From NCBI GenBank assembly GCA_047602365.1, contig JASGHM010000001.1, positions 744,001 through 808,000 on the forward strand: DNA of 64,000 nucleotides. The letters are read 5' to 3'. The stretch comes from Piscinibacter sp047602365. Lineage in GTDB: Bacteria; Pseudomonadota; Gammaproteobacteria; Burkholderiales; Burkholderiaceae_C. Within the stretch, counting starts at the first letter, position 1; each line of letters starts with the position of its first letter. Shown here piece after piece: positions 43,067 to 52,373 of the stretch. The notes under the pieces were generated by a model. It was not told where the DNA came from and did not search any database. It was given only the letters and a program-made list of their open reading frames with translations. Made by a program: the position numbers and the translations under genes.

Positions 43067-43081
43067 GGCGGTCAGACCGCC
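43067..43081. terminator. Hairpin between convergent icmF and diguanylate cyclase genes
   Basis: GGCGGT-CAG-ACCGCC, a 6-bp stem directly after the icmF TAG; the loop side contains the stop of the opposite gene. A short bidirectional terminator is plausible, without a T-run. Confidence 0.45.
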
Positions 43082-44244
43082 TGCAAGAGTCCGAAACCGG
43101 TGTCCAGCGTGCGGTCGCGGCCGCCGTCCTTGGCGCGGTACAACGCCGCGTCGGCGCGGCGCAGCATCGCTTCCAGCGTGTCGGGCCCGCCACGGCAGCG
43201 CGACACACCGGCGCTGTAGCCGATCACGAAGCCCAGTTCGGCCTGGGACGCGGCCGCCAGGCGCTCGCGCAGGCGGCTGTCGAAGCGCGCCGCGTTGGCC
43301 TGGTCGGACTCCGACAGCAGCACGCAGAACTCCTCGCCGCCGTAGCGCCCGACCAGGTCGCCCTCGCCGGCCGCCAGCGACAACTGCTGCGCGACCAGTC
43401 GCAGCGCGCGGTCGCCGGCGTCGTGGCCCAGCGTGTCGTTGATCTGCTTGAAGCGGTCGATGTCGAACATCAGCACGGCCATCGGCACGCCGCGGCGGCG
43501 CCCGGTGTCGAGGCGCTCGCGCGCGAGTTCCAGCCAGGCACGGCGGTTGAAGACGCCGGTGAGACCGTCGACCGTGGCCAGCCGCTCGAGCTCGCGCGCC
43601 GCCTCGTCGCGGTGGGCGAGCAGGATGCCCAGCACCGTCAGCATCGCGGTCACCAGCGCGATCACCGCCGCCGCGTAGTTGATCGGGTGTGGCGTCAGGA
43701 ACCGCGGATAGAGATCGGTGAAGAAGGCGCCGAGCGTGCCGCGTGCCAGCGTCACCGCGGCATACAGCGTCAGGCTGACGATCACCAGCCAGCGCCAGCG
43801 CCCGACCGGTTGGGGCGCCCGCCGCATCATCGTGCCGGCAATCAACAGCATCTGCGTCGCGAGCAGCCCGTTGGCCCAGCCGACGCGGAACGCGTAGTGC
43901 GCGAAGCCGAGCATGTAGCCGACGGGCATCAGCAGAGTCAGCAGCCACTGCGCGCGCACCCGCCCCGGGCGTCCGCTCCACAGTTCGCAGGCCGTCGCCA
44001 GCAGCGCCAGGCTGAACGACATCGATGCCATCGACAAAGTCGACAGCATCTGGTCCGCGACGCCGCCTCGTGTCATCAGGCCGGACAGCAGGATGAACAC
44101 CCAGCCCGCCGCCTGCAGCGCCGCGCCGTCTTGTGCGCGGCGCGCCGGCGCACTCACGCGGCCCATCACCAGCGGCAGCGCGACGGCGATGGTGAGCAGG
44201 ATGATCGTCAGGGCGATCAGCAGGGTGCGCAGGTCGATGGGCAT
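43072..44244 (-). CDS. Membrane-bound diguanylate cyclase (GGDEF protein)
   Basis: A 390-residue protein with about six N-terminal membrane helices (residues 8-215) and a C-terminal GGDEF domain starting TVDGLTGVFNRRAW. The active site is RYGGEEFCVLL (GGEEF variant, competent). The inhibitory I-site RxxD expected five residues earlier is absent (AGEGDLVGR), so product inhibition is probably weak. No further sensory domain is recognised; the membrane part may sense directly. The start is uncertain: ATG 44244 (MPIDLRTLL) is used, ATG 44292 would add 16 residues. Confidence 0.9.
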   Translation of the reverse strand: MPIDLRTLLIALTIILLTIAVALPLVMGRVSAPARRAQDGAALQAAGWVFILLSGLMTRGGVADQMLSTLSMASMSFSLALLATACELWSGRPGRVRAQWLLTLLMPVGYMLGFAHYAFRVGWANGLLATQMLLIAGTMMRRAPQPVGRWRWLVIVSLTLYAAVTLARGTLGAFFTDLYPRFLTPHPINYAAAVIALVTAMLTVLGILLAHRDEAARELERLATVDGLTGVFNRRAWLELARERLDTGRRRGVPMAVLMFDIDRFKQINDTLGHDAGDRALRLVAQQLSLAAGEGDLVGRYGGEEFCVLLSESDQANAARFDSRLRERLAAASQAELGFVIGYSAGVSRCRGGPDTLEAMLRRADAALYRAKDGGRDRTLDTGFGLLQAV

Positions 44245-44385
44245 GGAGATTGCCAACAGCCAGTCCGTGGGCAGGACCGCGAAAACCTGCATTCTCGGCA
44301 GTCCATGGCCTCCGTCGCTGGCATTTCTGCACGTTTCCGGCCGCGCCCGCGCCGTGCAATGAGGAACCGCGCCGAATGACACGCC

Positions 44386-44414
44386 TGTGAATGATTCACA
44401 ATTGGTAACAATTG
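44386..44414. promoter_or_regulatory. AT-rich double palindrome between diguanylate cyclase and small membrane protein genes
   Basis: TGTGAAT-G-ATTCACA (44386-44400) is a perfect inverted repeat. It overlaps CAATTG-GTAA-CAATTG (44399-44414). The 29-bp block stands out as AT-rich in a GC-rich 246-bp divergent gap. It resembles a CRP-like TGTGA/TCACA site but has a 5-base instead of 6-base spacer. Confidence 0.5.
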
Positions 44415-44490
44415 AGGGCATCCACGCCCCTTGTTCGGGGGGTGCCACTGCCACTAAGGTTGACTCACGCCCAACCCCGAGAGCCCGCCC

Positions 44491-44745
44491 ATGCGCCAAG
44501 ACGTCGTCGCCATCGGCCGTTCGATCCCCGGACAGGGTTGGCATGCGGGTCGCCCGCCGGCCGGCATCACCTGGCGGCATGTCGCCACGGCGCTGCTGCT
44601 GATGATCGTTGCGCCGGTCGCCCTGGTCGCCGGCGTCGCCGCGCTGGCAGTGGCGCCGATCGTGATCGCCGTCGTCGGCATCCAGCAAGTCCAGCAGCTG
44701 GCACGCGCACAGCGTCATCCGGGGCCGGCCCGCGAGCGGCACTGA
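44491..44745 (+). CDS. Small hydrophobic protein, 84 residues
   Basis: Encodes MRQDVVAIGRSIPGQGWHAG followed by hydrophobic segments (ATALLLMIVAPVALVAGVAALAVAPIVIAVVGI, residues about 32-64) forming one long or two short membrane helices, then a basic tail. No family recognised. The ribosome-binding site is weak (GAGAG). It ends 12 bases before the phosphatase gene, so it could be the first gene of a two-gene unit. Confidence 0.5.
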   Translation: MRQDVVAIGRSIPGQGWHAGRPPAGITWRHVATALLLMIVAPVALVAGVAALAVAPIVIAVVGIQQVQQLARAQRHPGPARERH

Positions 44746-44757
44746 GCGCCGCGGCCG

Positions 44758-45372
44758 ATGCGGCTGCTGCTGGTTCGCCACGGCGAAACCGCGCTGAACG
44801 CAGCGCGAATCCTTCAGCCGGCCGACACGCCGCTGAGCGAACGTGGCCTCGCCCAGGCTGCCGCGCTGGCGCGCCGGCTGGCCGCACAACCGATCACCCA
44901 GCTCTGGTCCAGCGATCTGCCGCGCGCCTGGCAGACCGCCGAGCCGATCGCGCACGCCGCCGGCGTGACGATCCAGCCCTGGCCGGCGCTGCAGGAACGC
45001 AACTTCGGCGACTTGCGCGGGCGCCCCTACGAATCGCTGGGCTTCGACCCGCTGGCGATGCAGGAGGCACCGCCGGCCGGCGAGTCGGTCGCGGCGTTCG
45101 AGGCGCGTGTCGACACGGCACTGGACGCCGCACTGGCAGCCGCGGACGGCGGCGACGGCTGCATCGTGCTGGTCAGCCATGGCCTGGTCATCCACAGCCT
45201 GCTGTCGCGCCGCATCGCGCGGGCGCCGGGCCTGGCGCTGCCGCCGCGCATCGCCAACACCTCGGTGAGCGTGGTCGAGCCGGGCACGCCGCCGCGCGCC
45301 ACGCTGATCGACTGCACCGCCCACCTGGCCGATGCCATCACCGACGACCCACTGTCCTTGTCGGGTGGTTGA
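44758..45372 (+). CDS. Histidine phosphatase family protein (phosphoglycerate mutase-like)
   Basis: A 204-residue branch-1 histidine phosphatase. The catalytic phosphohistidine is in LLLVRHGETALNAA (residues 3-16), WSSDLPRAWQTAEPIA supplies the second arginine, and VLVSHGLVIHSLL the second histidine. The family includes cofactor-dependent mutases, CobC-like alpha-ribazole phosphatases and broad phosphatases. The length and ERNFGDLRGRPYE motif fit the CobC/GpmB group; a cobalamin role is unproven, though a B12 enzyme (IcmF) lies 2 kb away. Confidence 0.9.
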   Translation: MRLLLVRHGETALNAARILQPADTPLSERGLAQAAALARRLAAQPITQLWSSDLPRAWQTAEPIAHAAGVTIQPWPALQERNFGDLRGRPYESLGFDPLAMQEAPPAGESVAAFEARVDTALDAALAAADGGDGCIVLVSHGLVIHSLLSRRIARAPGLALPPRIANTSVSVVEPGTPPRATLIDCTAHLADAITDDPLSLSGG

Positions 45373-45439
45373 GCGCTGTAAGGCGGCTGTATCGCTGCTG
45401 GCGTAACTTGGCGCCATTCCAAACCTTCCGGAGACACCC

Positions 45440-46627
45440 ATGGCCCTCCCCCGCGACGTTTTTGTGGTCGGTGCTGCACGCACCGCGATCGGCACCTTCG
45501 GCGGCTCGCTGAAGGACGTTCCGCTGGCCGACCTGGCCACGCTGGCGGTGAAGACCGCGCTGGAGCGCAGCGGCGCCGCCGCCGCCAGCGTCGGCCACCT
45601 GGCGATGGGCACGGTGATCCCGACCGAGCCGCGCGACGCCTACCTCAGCCGTGTCGCCGCGATGAACGCCGGCCTGCCGAAGGAGACGCCGGCCTTCAAC
45701 GTCAATCGCCTGTGCGGCTCGGGCCTGCAGGCCATCGTCTCGGCCTCGCAGGCCATCACGCTCGGCGACTGCGAGGTCGCGATCGGCGCCGGTGCCGAGT
45801 CGATGAGCCGCGGCGCCTACCTGCTGCCGCAGGCGCGCTGGGGCGCACGCATGGGCGATAGCCCGATGCTCGACTTCGTGGTCGGTGCGCTGCACGACCC
45901 CTTCCACAAGATCCACATGGGCATCACCGCCGAGAACGTCGGCGAGCAGTTCGGCATCAGCCGCTCGATGATGGACGAGCTGGCGGTGGAGAGCCACCGC
46001 CGCGCCGCCGCGGCGATCGCCGAGGGCCGCTTCAAGAGCCAGATCGTGCCGGTGGTGATCGCGTCGAAGAAGGGCGACATCAGCTTCGACACCGACGAGC
46101 ACGTCAAGGCCGGCACGACGATGGAGACGCTGGCCAAGATGCGTGCCGCGTTCAAGAAGGACGGCGCGGTGACCGCCGGCAACGCCAGCGGCATCAACGA
46201 CGGCGCCGGTGCGGTGGTGCTGGCCAGCGCCGAGGCGGTGAAGGCCGGCAACCTGAAGCCGATCGCGCGCCTGGTCAGCTACGCGCATGCCGGCGTCGAG
46301 CCGACCATCATGGGCATCGGCCCGGTGCCGGCGACGAAGCTGGCGCTGGCCAAGGCCGGTCTGAAGGTCAGCGACCTCGACGTGATCGAGTCCAACGAGG
46401 CCTTCGCCGCGCAGGCCTGCGCGGTGGTCAAGGAACTGGCGCTGGACCCGGCCAAGGTCAACGTCAACGGTTCGGGCATCTCGCTGGGCCACCCGATCGG
46501 CGCCACCGGCGCGATCATCACCACCAAGGCGCTGTATGAGCTGCAGCGCGTCGGCGGCCGCTACGCGCTGGTGACGATGTGCATCGGCGGCGGCCAGGGC
46601 ATCGCCGCGATCTTCGAGCGCGCCTGA
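45440..46627 (+). CDS. Acetyl-CoA acetyltransferase / beta-ketothiolase (BktB-like)
   Basis: A 395-residue thiolase with nucleophile Cys92 (NRLCGSGLQAIV), His351 (SLGHPIGATGA) and Cys381 (MCIGGGQG). The N-terminal PRDVFVVGAARTAIGTFGGSL resembles broad-specificity beta-ketothiolases of Burkholderiales used in beta-oxidation and polyhydroxyalkanoate metabolism. A CGGAGACACCC ribosome-binding site precedes the ATG. It is about 60% as similar-looking in motif context to the enzyme at 7442-8620 but clearly a separate paralogue; I could not compute identity. Confidence 0.94.
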   Translation: MALPRDVFVVGAARTAIGTFGGSLKDVPLADLATLAVKTALERSGAAAASVGHLAMGTVIPTEPRDAYLSRVAAMNAGLPKETPAFNVNRLCGSGLQAIVSASQAITLGDCEVAIGAGAESMSRGAYLLPQARWGARMGDSPMLDFVVGALHDPFHKIHMGITAENVGEQFGISRSMMDELAVESHRRAAAAIAEGRFKSQIVPVVIASKKGDISFDTDEHVKAGTTMETLAKMRAAFKKDGAVTAGNASGINDGAGAVVLASAEAVKAGNLKPIARLVSYAHAGVEPTIMGIGPVPATKLALAKAGLKVSDLDVIESNEAFAAQACAVVKELALDPAKVNVNGSGISLGHPIGATGAIITTKALYELQRVGGRYALVTMCIGGGQGIAAIFERA

Positions 46628-46639
46628 AGCGGCCTGGTT

Positions 46640-46655
46640 CCGGGATCTATCCCGG
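46640..46655. terminator. Hairpin between convergent thiolase and Nudix-MBL genes
   Basis: CCGGGA-TCTA-TCCCGG, a perfect 6-bp stem with a 4-base loop 12 bases after the thiolase stop. The loop region includes the stop codon of the opposite gene. No T-run. Confidence 0.45.
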
Positions 46656-48278
46656 CCCCTGCGTGCGCAGCTTGATCAGGTGCGCACGCAGCGAGCGCAG
46701 CGCCACCGGGTGCAGGCGCTCGGGCACGTCGTCGTAGACACGCGCCAGCAAGGCCGACTCGGCGGCGCCGTCGCCGAGCTCGCGGCGCACCGCCTCGACC
46801 TTGGCCTCGCGCTGCAGGCGGTGCGCGACGATCTTCTCGAACGCCGCACGCGGCTGCGCCATCAGGAAGCCGTGGCCGGGGGCCAGCCAGTCGAGGTCCT
46901 CCGCGCACAGCGCGCGCAGCGAGGTCAGGTAGGCCGCCATGTCGCCGTCCGGCGGGTTGATGACCACGGTGCTGAGCTGCATCACATGGTCGCCGGTGAA
47001 CAGGGTCTTCTCCTCCTCGAGCCGGTAGCACAGGTGGTTGGAGGCGTGCCCGGGGGTGTGCACGACGCTCAGCGTGACGCCGTCGTCGATCTCGAAACGT
47101 TCGCCGCCCTTCAGCAGCAGGTCGGGCGCGAAGCTCGTGTCCTGCCACTCGGGATGGTCGGCGATGCGGCCGTGCACGGCGGCGCCGGTGCGTGCCTTCA
47201 GCAGCGCGCAGCCGGGCGAGTGATCGAGGTGGGTGTGGGTGGCGAAGATCCAGCGGATCGGCCCCGGCGCCGCGGCCAGGATCGCATCGATGTGCACCGC
47301 CTCCGGCGGGCCGGGGTCGATCACTGCCCACTGGTTGCGCGGCCCGCCGCCGACCAGATAGCTGTTGGTGCCCGGGCCGGTCATCACGCTGCCGTTGTGC
47401 GCGGTGACGCGGATCACCCGCGGCGACAGCGCCACCGGCAGCGCGGCATGGATCTCGTAGGAGAAGCGGCCGCTGCATTCAGGGTCGAGGCGGCGCAGTT
47501 CGGCGAAGGCCGGTTCGTCGGGCGTGACCGGCCGGACGCCGTCGCGCCCATGGCCGACCTGCGGCTGGATGCGCGGCACCACGCGCGGCTGGCGTGCCCA
47601 GGCGAGCAGCGCGGCCACGCTGTCGAAGCGCGCCACCGCCTCCAGCGTCTTGCGCGTCGGCGTCAGCAGCTTGAGCGGCTCGGTGCGCGTCAGCGCAGCC
47701 GCCGGCGCCACCCACATCTGCTCGACCAGCTCGCCGTCGTCGTGCACCGCGATCTGGCCGGCCGGCGCACGCGCGACGAAGAAACGCGTGTCGAAGCGCT
47801 TGGCCTGGCTGGGCGGCGTCAGCCAGTGGCTGAAATAGGCCAGTTCGTCGACATCCAGCACCAGCCCCTCGTCGTGGCACAGCGCCGCGAGCGATTGTTC
47901 GCCACGCTGCAGCGGGCCGCGCCAGGCGTCGAGCCGCGCCGCGCGTGCCGGATCGAGGCGCAGCGGCGTTCCGTCGCGCTCGCGCACGTAGAGCAGGCCG
48001 GCTTCCTCGAAGCACTCGCGCACCGCAGCGATCCAGTAGTCGATCCCGTGGCCGTCGACGCCGAGCCGCGCATCGGCATCGGCCGCCTCGATGCCGTGGC
48101 AGAACGGCAGCGCCGCGTGGTCGTCGGCGTCGACCAGCCCGCCGGGGAAGACCCAGGCGCCGCTGTTGTGGTCGCCACGTTCGGCGCGGCGCAGCAGCAG
48201 CGCCTCGATGCCCAGCGCACCGTCGCGCAGCACGGCGACGGTGGCGGCGGGGCGCGGTGGCTTGGTCTTGTCGCTCAT
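46647..48278 (-). CDS. Nudix (NUDT19-like) and MBL-fold fusion hydrolase
   Basis: A 543-residue two-domain protein. The N-terminal Nudix domain (about 1-235) contains VFPGGLVDADDH, then a roughly 25-residue insertion, then VRECFEEAGLLYVRE. This split Nudix box is characteristic of NUDT19/RP2-type CoA diphosphatases. The C-terminal MBL domain (about 290-543) has ATHTHLDHSPG (HxHxDH), HTPGHASNHL, TGDHVMQ and PGHGFLM, and resembles LACTB2-type hydrolases. The start is ATG 48276-48278. The fusion suggests sequential hydrolysis of a CoA-linked substrate; neighbouring thiolase and carboxylase genes support acyl-CoA metabolism. Confidence 0.9.
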   Translation of the reverse strand: MSDKTKPPRPAATVAVLRDGALGIEALLLRRAERGDHNSGAWVFPGGLVDADDHAALPFCHGIEAADADARLGVDGHGIDYWIAAVRECFEEAGLLYVRERDGTPLRLDPARAARLDAWRGPLQRGEQSLAALCHDEGLVLDVDELAYFSHWLTPPSQAKRFDTRFFVARAPAGQIAVHDDGELVEQMWVAPAAALTRTEPLKLLTPTRKTLEAVARFDSVAALLAWARQPRVVPRIQPQVGHGRDGVRPVTPDEPAFAELRRLDPECSGRFSYEIHAALPVALSPRVIRVTAHNGSVMTGPGTNSYLVGGGPRNQWAVIDPGPPEAVHIDAILAAAPGPIRWIFATHTHLDHSPGCALLKARTGAAVHGRIADHPEWQDTSFAPDLLLKGGERFEIDDGVTLSVVHTPGHASNHLCYRLEEEKTLFTGDHVMQLSTVVINPPDGDMAAYLTSLRALCAEDLDWLAPGHGFLMAQPRAAFEKIVAHRLQREAKVEAVRRELGDGAAESALLARVYDDVPERLHPVALRSLRAHLIKLRTQGPG

Positions 48279-48355
48279 CGTGACGGTCGGTGGGAGTGTC
48301 GGTGTCGATGCTACGCCGTGGCCGGCAGGCGCGGCACAGCCCCGGCCTCGCGGTC

Positions 48356-50156
48356 CTACCAGGGGTCGAGGCCCGTTCGGCCGCGTTCGCGCGGCGTCGC
48401 GCCGTCGAGCTGGCGCAGCAGCCAGTCGCGGGTCTGCGCCGGGTCGATGACGGCGTCGATCTCCAGCGTCGCTGCCATGTTCAGCGCGCGGCCTTCGGCG
48501 ATCTGGCGTTCGAGCAGCTCGCGGAAGCGCGCCTCGCGCGCCTCGCCTTCGGGCAGCGCCTCCAGCTCCTTGCGGTAGCCCAGGCGCACCGCACCTTCCA
48601 GCCCCATCGCGCCGAACTCGCCGCTGGGCCAGGCCGCGGTGGCCAGCGGCGCGTGGAAGCCGCCAGCGGCCATCGCCATCGCACCCAGGCCGTAGGCCTT
48701 GCGGATGACCACCGCCAGGAAGGGCACGCGCAGCTGCGCAGCGGCAACGAACATGCGGCTGACATGGCGCACCTGCGCCTTCGCCTCGATGTCGGGGCCG
48801 ACCATGAAGCCCGGCGTGTCGATCAGCGAGACCAGAGCCACGCCGTGCTGGTCGCACAGCCGCATGAAGCGGGCCGCCTTGTCGGCGGCATCGGCGTCGA
48901 TCGCGCCGCCCAGGTGCAGCGGGTTGCTGGCCAGCACGCCGACCGCGCGGCCGCCGATGCGGGCCAGCACGGTGTGGATCGCCAGGCCGAAGGACTCGCG
49001 CAGTTCGATCGTGCTGCCAGGGTCGACCAGGCCGTCGATCACGCGGCGCATGTCGTGGCTGCGCGCGCGCTGTGCCGGCAGCACGTCGCGCAGCGCAGCC
49101 GCGTCGGGAGCGTCGCCATCGGCACGCTGGCCGCCCAGCAACGCCAGCAGGCGCTTGGTTGCCGCGACGGCTGCCGCCTCGTCGTCGACCAGCAGGTCGA
49201 TCACGCCGTTGGCCGACTGGACGCTGGCCGGGCCGATGTCCTCCGGCGCGAAGCGGCCCAGCCCGCCGCCTTCGACCATCGCCGGCCCGCCCATGCCGAT
49301 GTTGCTGCCGCGCGTGGCGACGATCAGGTCGCAGCAGCCCAGCAGCGCCGCGTTGCCGGCGAAGCAGCGCCCGGCGGCGATGCCGATCAGCGGCACCTGG
49401 CCCGACAGGCTGGCGAAGCGTGCGAAGGTCGGCACGTGCAGGCCGGCGACGATGGGCATGTCGGTGTCGCCCGGCCGGCCACCGCCGCCTTCGGCGAACA
49501 GCACCACCGGCAACTTGTGCTCGAGCGCGAGGCCGAGCAGCCGGTCGGTCTTCTGGTGGTTGCGCAGGCCCTGCGTACCGGCCAGCACGGTGGCGTCGTA
49601 GGCCAGCACGGCGCAGCGAATGCCGCCGACCTTGCCGATGCCGGTGACGATGCCGTCGGCCGGCGTCTGGCGGATCAGTTCGTCGACGCTGCGCCGCTTC
49701 GCTTGCGCTGCATAGGCGAAGCCGCCGTACTCGACGAAGCTGCCCGGGTCGCACAGGTCGGCAACGTTCTCGCGGGCCGTGCGCAGGCCCGCTGCGTGGC
49801 GGCGGGCGACGGCCTCGGGGCGCGCGGCATCGTGCAGCAGCGCTTCGCGCTCGAGGAACTCCTGCAGGTCGCCACGCAGCGCCGCCGGGTTCGTCGGCTG
49901 CATCGGCCGGCGCGGACACGACCGCGGCCGTGTCCGCCGCACCCAGGCGCAGCAGCGCAGCACCTTCGCCGACCAGCTCGCCCGGCGCGGCCAGCAGCGC
50001 CAGCACACGCGCATCCTGCGGCGCGCGCAGCTCGTGCTCCATCTTCATCGCCTCGACCACGGCCAGCAGTTCGCCGGCGCGCACGGCCTGTCCGGCAGCG
50101 ACCATCAGCTCGACCACCGTGGCCGCCATCGGCGAACGGATCTCCTGCATCGTCAT
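48356..50156 (-). CDS. Biotin carboxyl carrier-carboxyltransferase fusion of an acyl-CoA carboxylase, with apparent +1 frameshift
   Basis: The N-terminal part (MQEIRSPMAATVVELMV...VVEAMKMEHELRAP) is a biotinyl domain with the AMKM biotinylation site. One base out of frame follows a full carboxyltransferase (RGDLQEFLEREALLHD...RGRTGLDPW, about 515 residues). Its VVLFAEGGGGRPGDTD and IDTPGFMVGPDIEAKA motifs are those of acetyl/propionyl-CoA carboxylase CT subunits. The carrier frame has no stop, so a frame correction is required; deleting one G near 49904 joins ...VVSAPA to MQPTNPAALRGD. Starts: ATG 50156, or ATG 50150. No biotin carboxylase gene is adjacent. If the base is real, the CT could start alone at ATG 49903. 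Confidence 0.85.
49900..49913 (-). other. Candidate site of the extra base in the carrier-carboxyltransferase gene
   Basis: On the gene strand GCG-CCG-GCC-(G)-ATG-C. The same 14-mer and reading phase as the icmF frameshift site. The frame change must lie between the end of the carrier domain (about 49950) and the start of conserved carboxyltransferase sequence (about 49880); this position is the best guess, not proven. Confidence 0.55.
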
Positions 50157-50199
50157 GCCTCGCGCACCTCCGCCGGCGACTGTAGCGCCGGGGCCTTGC

Positions 50200-50205
50200 T
50201 ACAGT
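50200..50205 (+). promoter_or_regulatory. Candidate -10 hexamer for the threonine-dehydratase-like gene
   Basis: TACAGT, 32 bases upstream of the ATG at 50238, in an 81-bp divergent gap. No clear -35 at standard spacing. Confidence 0.3.
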
Positions 50206-50237
50206 GGTCGCACCCGGGACAGCCGCCTCACACCACC

Positions 50238-51206
50238 ATGCTCCCCTTCTCCGACATCCTGGCCGCCGCCGCCCGCCTGAAGGGCATCGCCCACCGCACG
50301 CCGGTGGTCACCTCGCGCACGCTCGACCAGATGCTCGGCCTGAACGTGCTGATGAAGGCCGAGAACCTGCAGCGCATGGGCGCCTTCAAGTTCCGCGGCG
50401 GCTACAACGCGGTCAACGTGCTGAGCGAGGAACAACGCGCGCGTGGCGTGATCGCCTTCTCGTCGGGCAACCATGCGCAGGCGGTGGCGCTGGCGGCGCG
50501 GCTGCACGGCTGCCGGGCGACCATCGTGATGCCGCACGACGCACCGGCGCTGAAGCTGGCCGCCACACGCGGCTACGGCGCCGAGGTGGTGCTGTACGAC
50601 CGCTACACCGAGGACCGCGCCGCCATCGCCAAGCGCCTGACCGAGGAGCGTGGTGCCTCGCTGATCCCGCCCTTCGACCACCTGCCGGTGATGGCCGGCG
50701 CCGGCACCGCGGCGCTGGAGCTGATCGAGGACGCCGGGCCGCTGGACGCGCTGATCGTCTGCGCCGGCGGCGGCGGCTTCCTGTCCGGCTGCACGATCGC
50801 CGCCAAGCACCTGCTGCCCGGCATCGCGGTGTTCGGCGCCGAGCCGGAGCGTGGCAACGACATGCAGCAGTCGCTGCAGCGCGGCGAGATCGTCAGCATC
50901 GACGTGCCGCGCACGATCTGCGACGGCCAGCAGACGCAGGCGGTCGGCCGCCATCCCTTCGAGGTGATCAAGGCGCACGTCACCGACGTGCTGACCGTGC
51001 CCGACCCGGTGGTGGTCGACGCGATGCGCTTCGCCTTCGAGCGCCTGAAGCTGGTGCTGGAGCCTTCGGGCGCCTGCGCGCTGGCGGCGCTGATGCACCA
51101 TCGTGAGCGCTTCGCCGGCAAGCGCGTCGGCGTCACGCTGTCGGGTGGCAATGTCGGGCTGGACCGCTTCGTCGCGCTGATCAGCGGCACCGAACGGGTC
51201 GACTGA
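50238..51206 (+). CDS. PLP-dependent threonine dehydratase / serine racemase-type ammonia-lyase
   Basis: A 322-residue fold-type II PLP enzyme. The Schiff-base lysine is Lys51 in GAFKFRGGYNAV; SSGNHAQAVAL binds the substrate carboxylate; the CAGGGGFLSG glycine loop holds the phosphate; the C-terminal VTLSGGNVGLDRF closes the site. There is no regulatory ACT domain, so it is not the feedback-inhibited biosynthetic IlvA. Members act on L-threonine, L-serine or threo-3-hydroxyaspartate. Nearby dadA (D-amino acid oxidation) suggests amino acid catabolism. Confidence 0.93.
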   Translation: MLPFSDILAAAARLKGIAHRTPVVTSRTLDQMLGLNVLMKAENLQRMGAFKFRGGYNAVNVLSEEQRARGVIAFSSGNHAQAVALAARLHGCRATIVMPHDAPALKLAATRGYGAEVVLYDRYTEDRAAIAKRLTEERGASLIPPFDHLPVMAGAGTAALELIEDAGPLDALIVCAGGGGFLSGCTIAAKHLLPGIAVFGAEPERGNDMQQSLQRGEIVSIDVPRTICDGQQTQAVGRHPFEVIKAHVTDVLTVPDPVVVDAMRFAFERLKLVLEPSGACALAALMHHRERFAGKRVGVTLSGGNVGLDRFVALISGTERVD

Positions 51207-51209
51207 GAC

Positions 51210-52274
<1,065 letters not shown>

Positions 52275-52373
52275 GGTCGGGCGTGCCACGGCATGGAAGC
52301 AAGCGTGCGATTTTGCGCGGTGCGGCAGGAGCCCCGCGGAGAGCCCTGCAAATTGCGCTAGGCTCGCCAGCCG

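Noticed and set aside
39772..44379. A single open frame of about 1535 codons starting at icmF
   Set aside because: After 42925 the frame runs antisense through the diguanylate cyclase gene with no recognisable domain; the true mutase C-terminus is found one base away.
44386..44400. Standard CRP binding site
   Set aside because: The TGTGA/TCACA arms are separated by 5 instead of 6 bases, so it is listed only as an unassigned palindrome.
44758..45372. Assignment as CobC (alpha-ribazole phosphatase) in cobalamin synthesis
   Set aside because: The fold fits, but no cobalamin biosynthesis genes are nearby and the family is functionally broad.
46647..50156. A single open frame of about 1169 codons joining the biotin carrier to the Nudix-MBL protein
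   Set aside because: The middle 550 codons are a low-complexity shadow of the carboxyltransferase gene, which reads well in the neighbouring frame.
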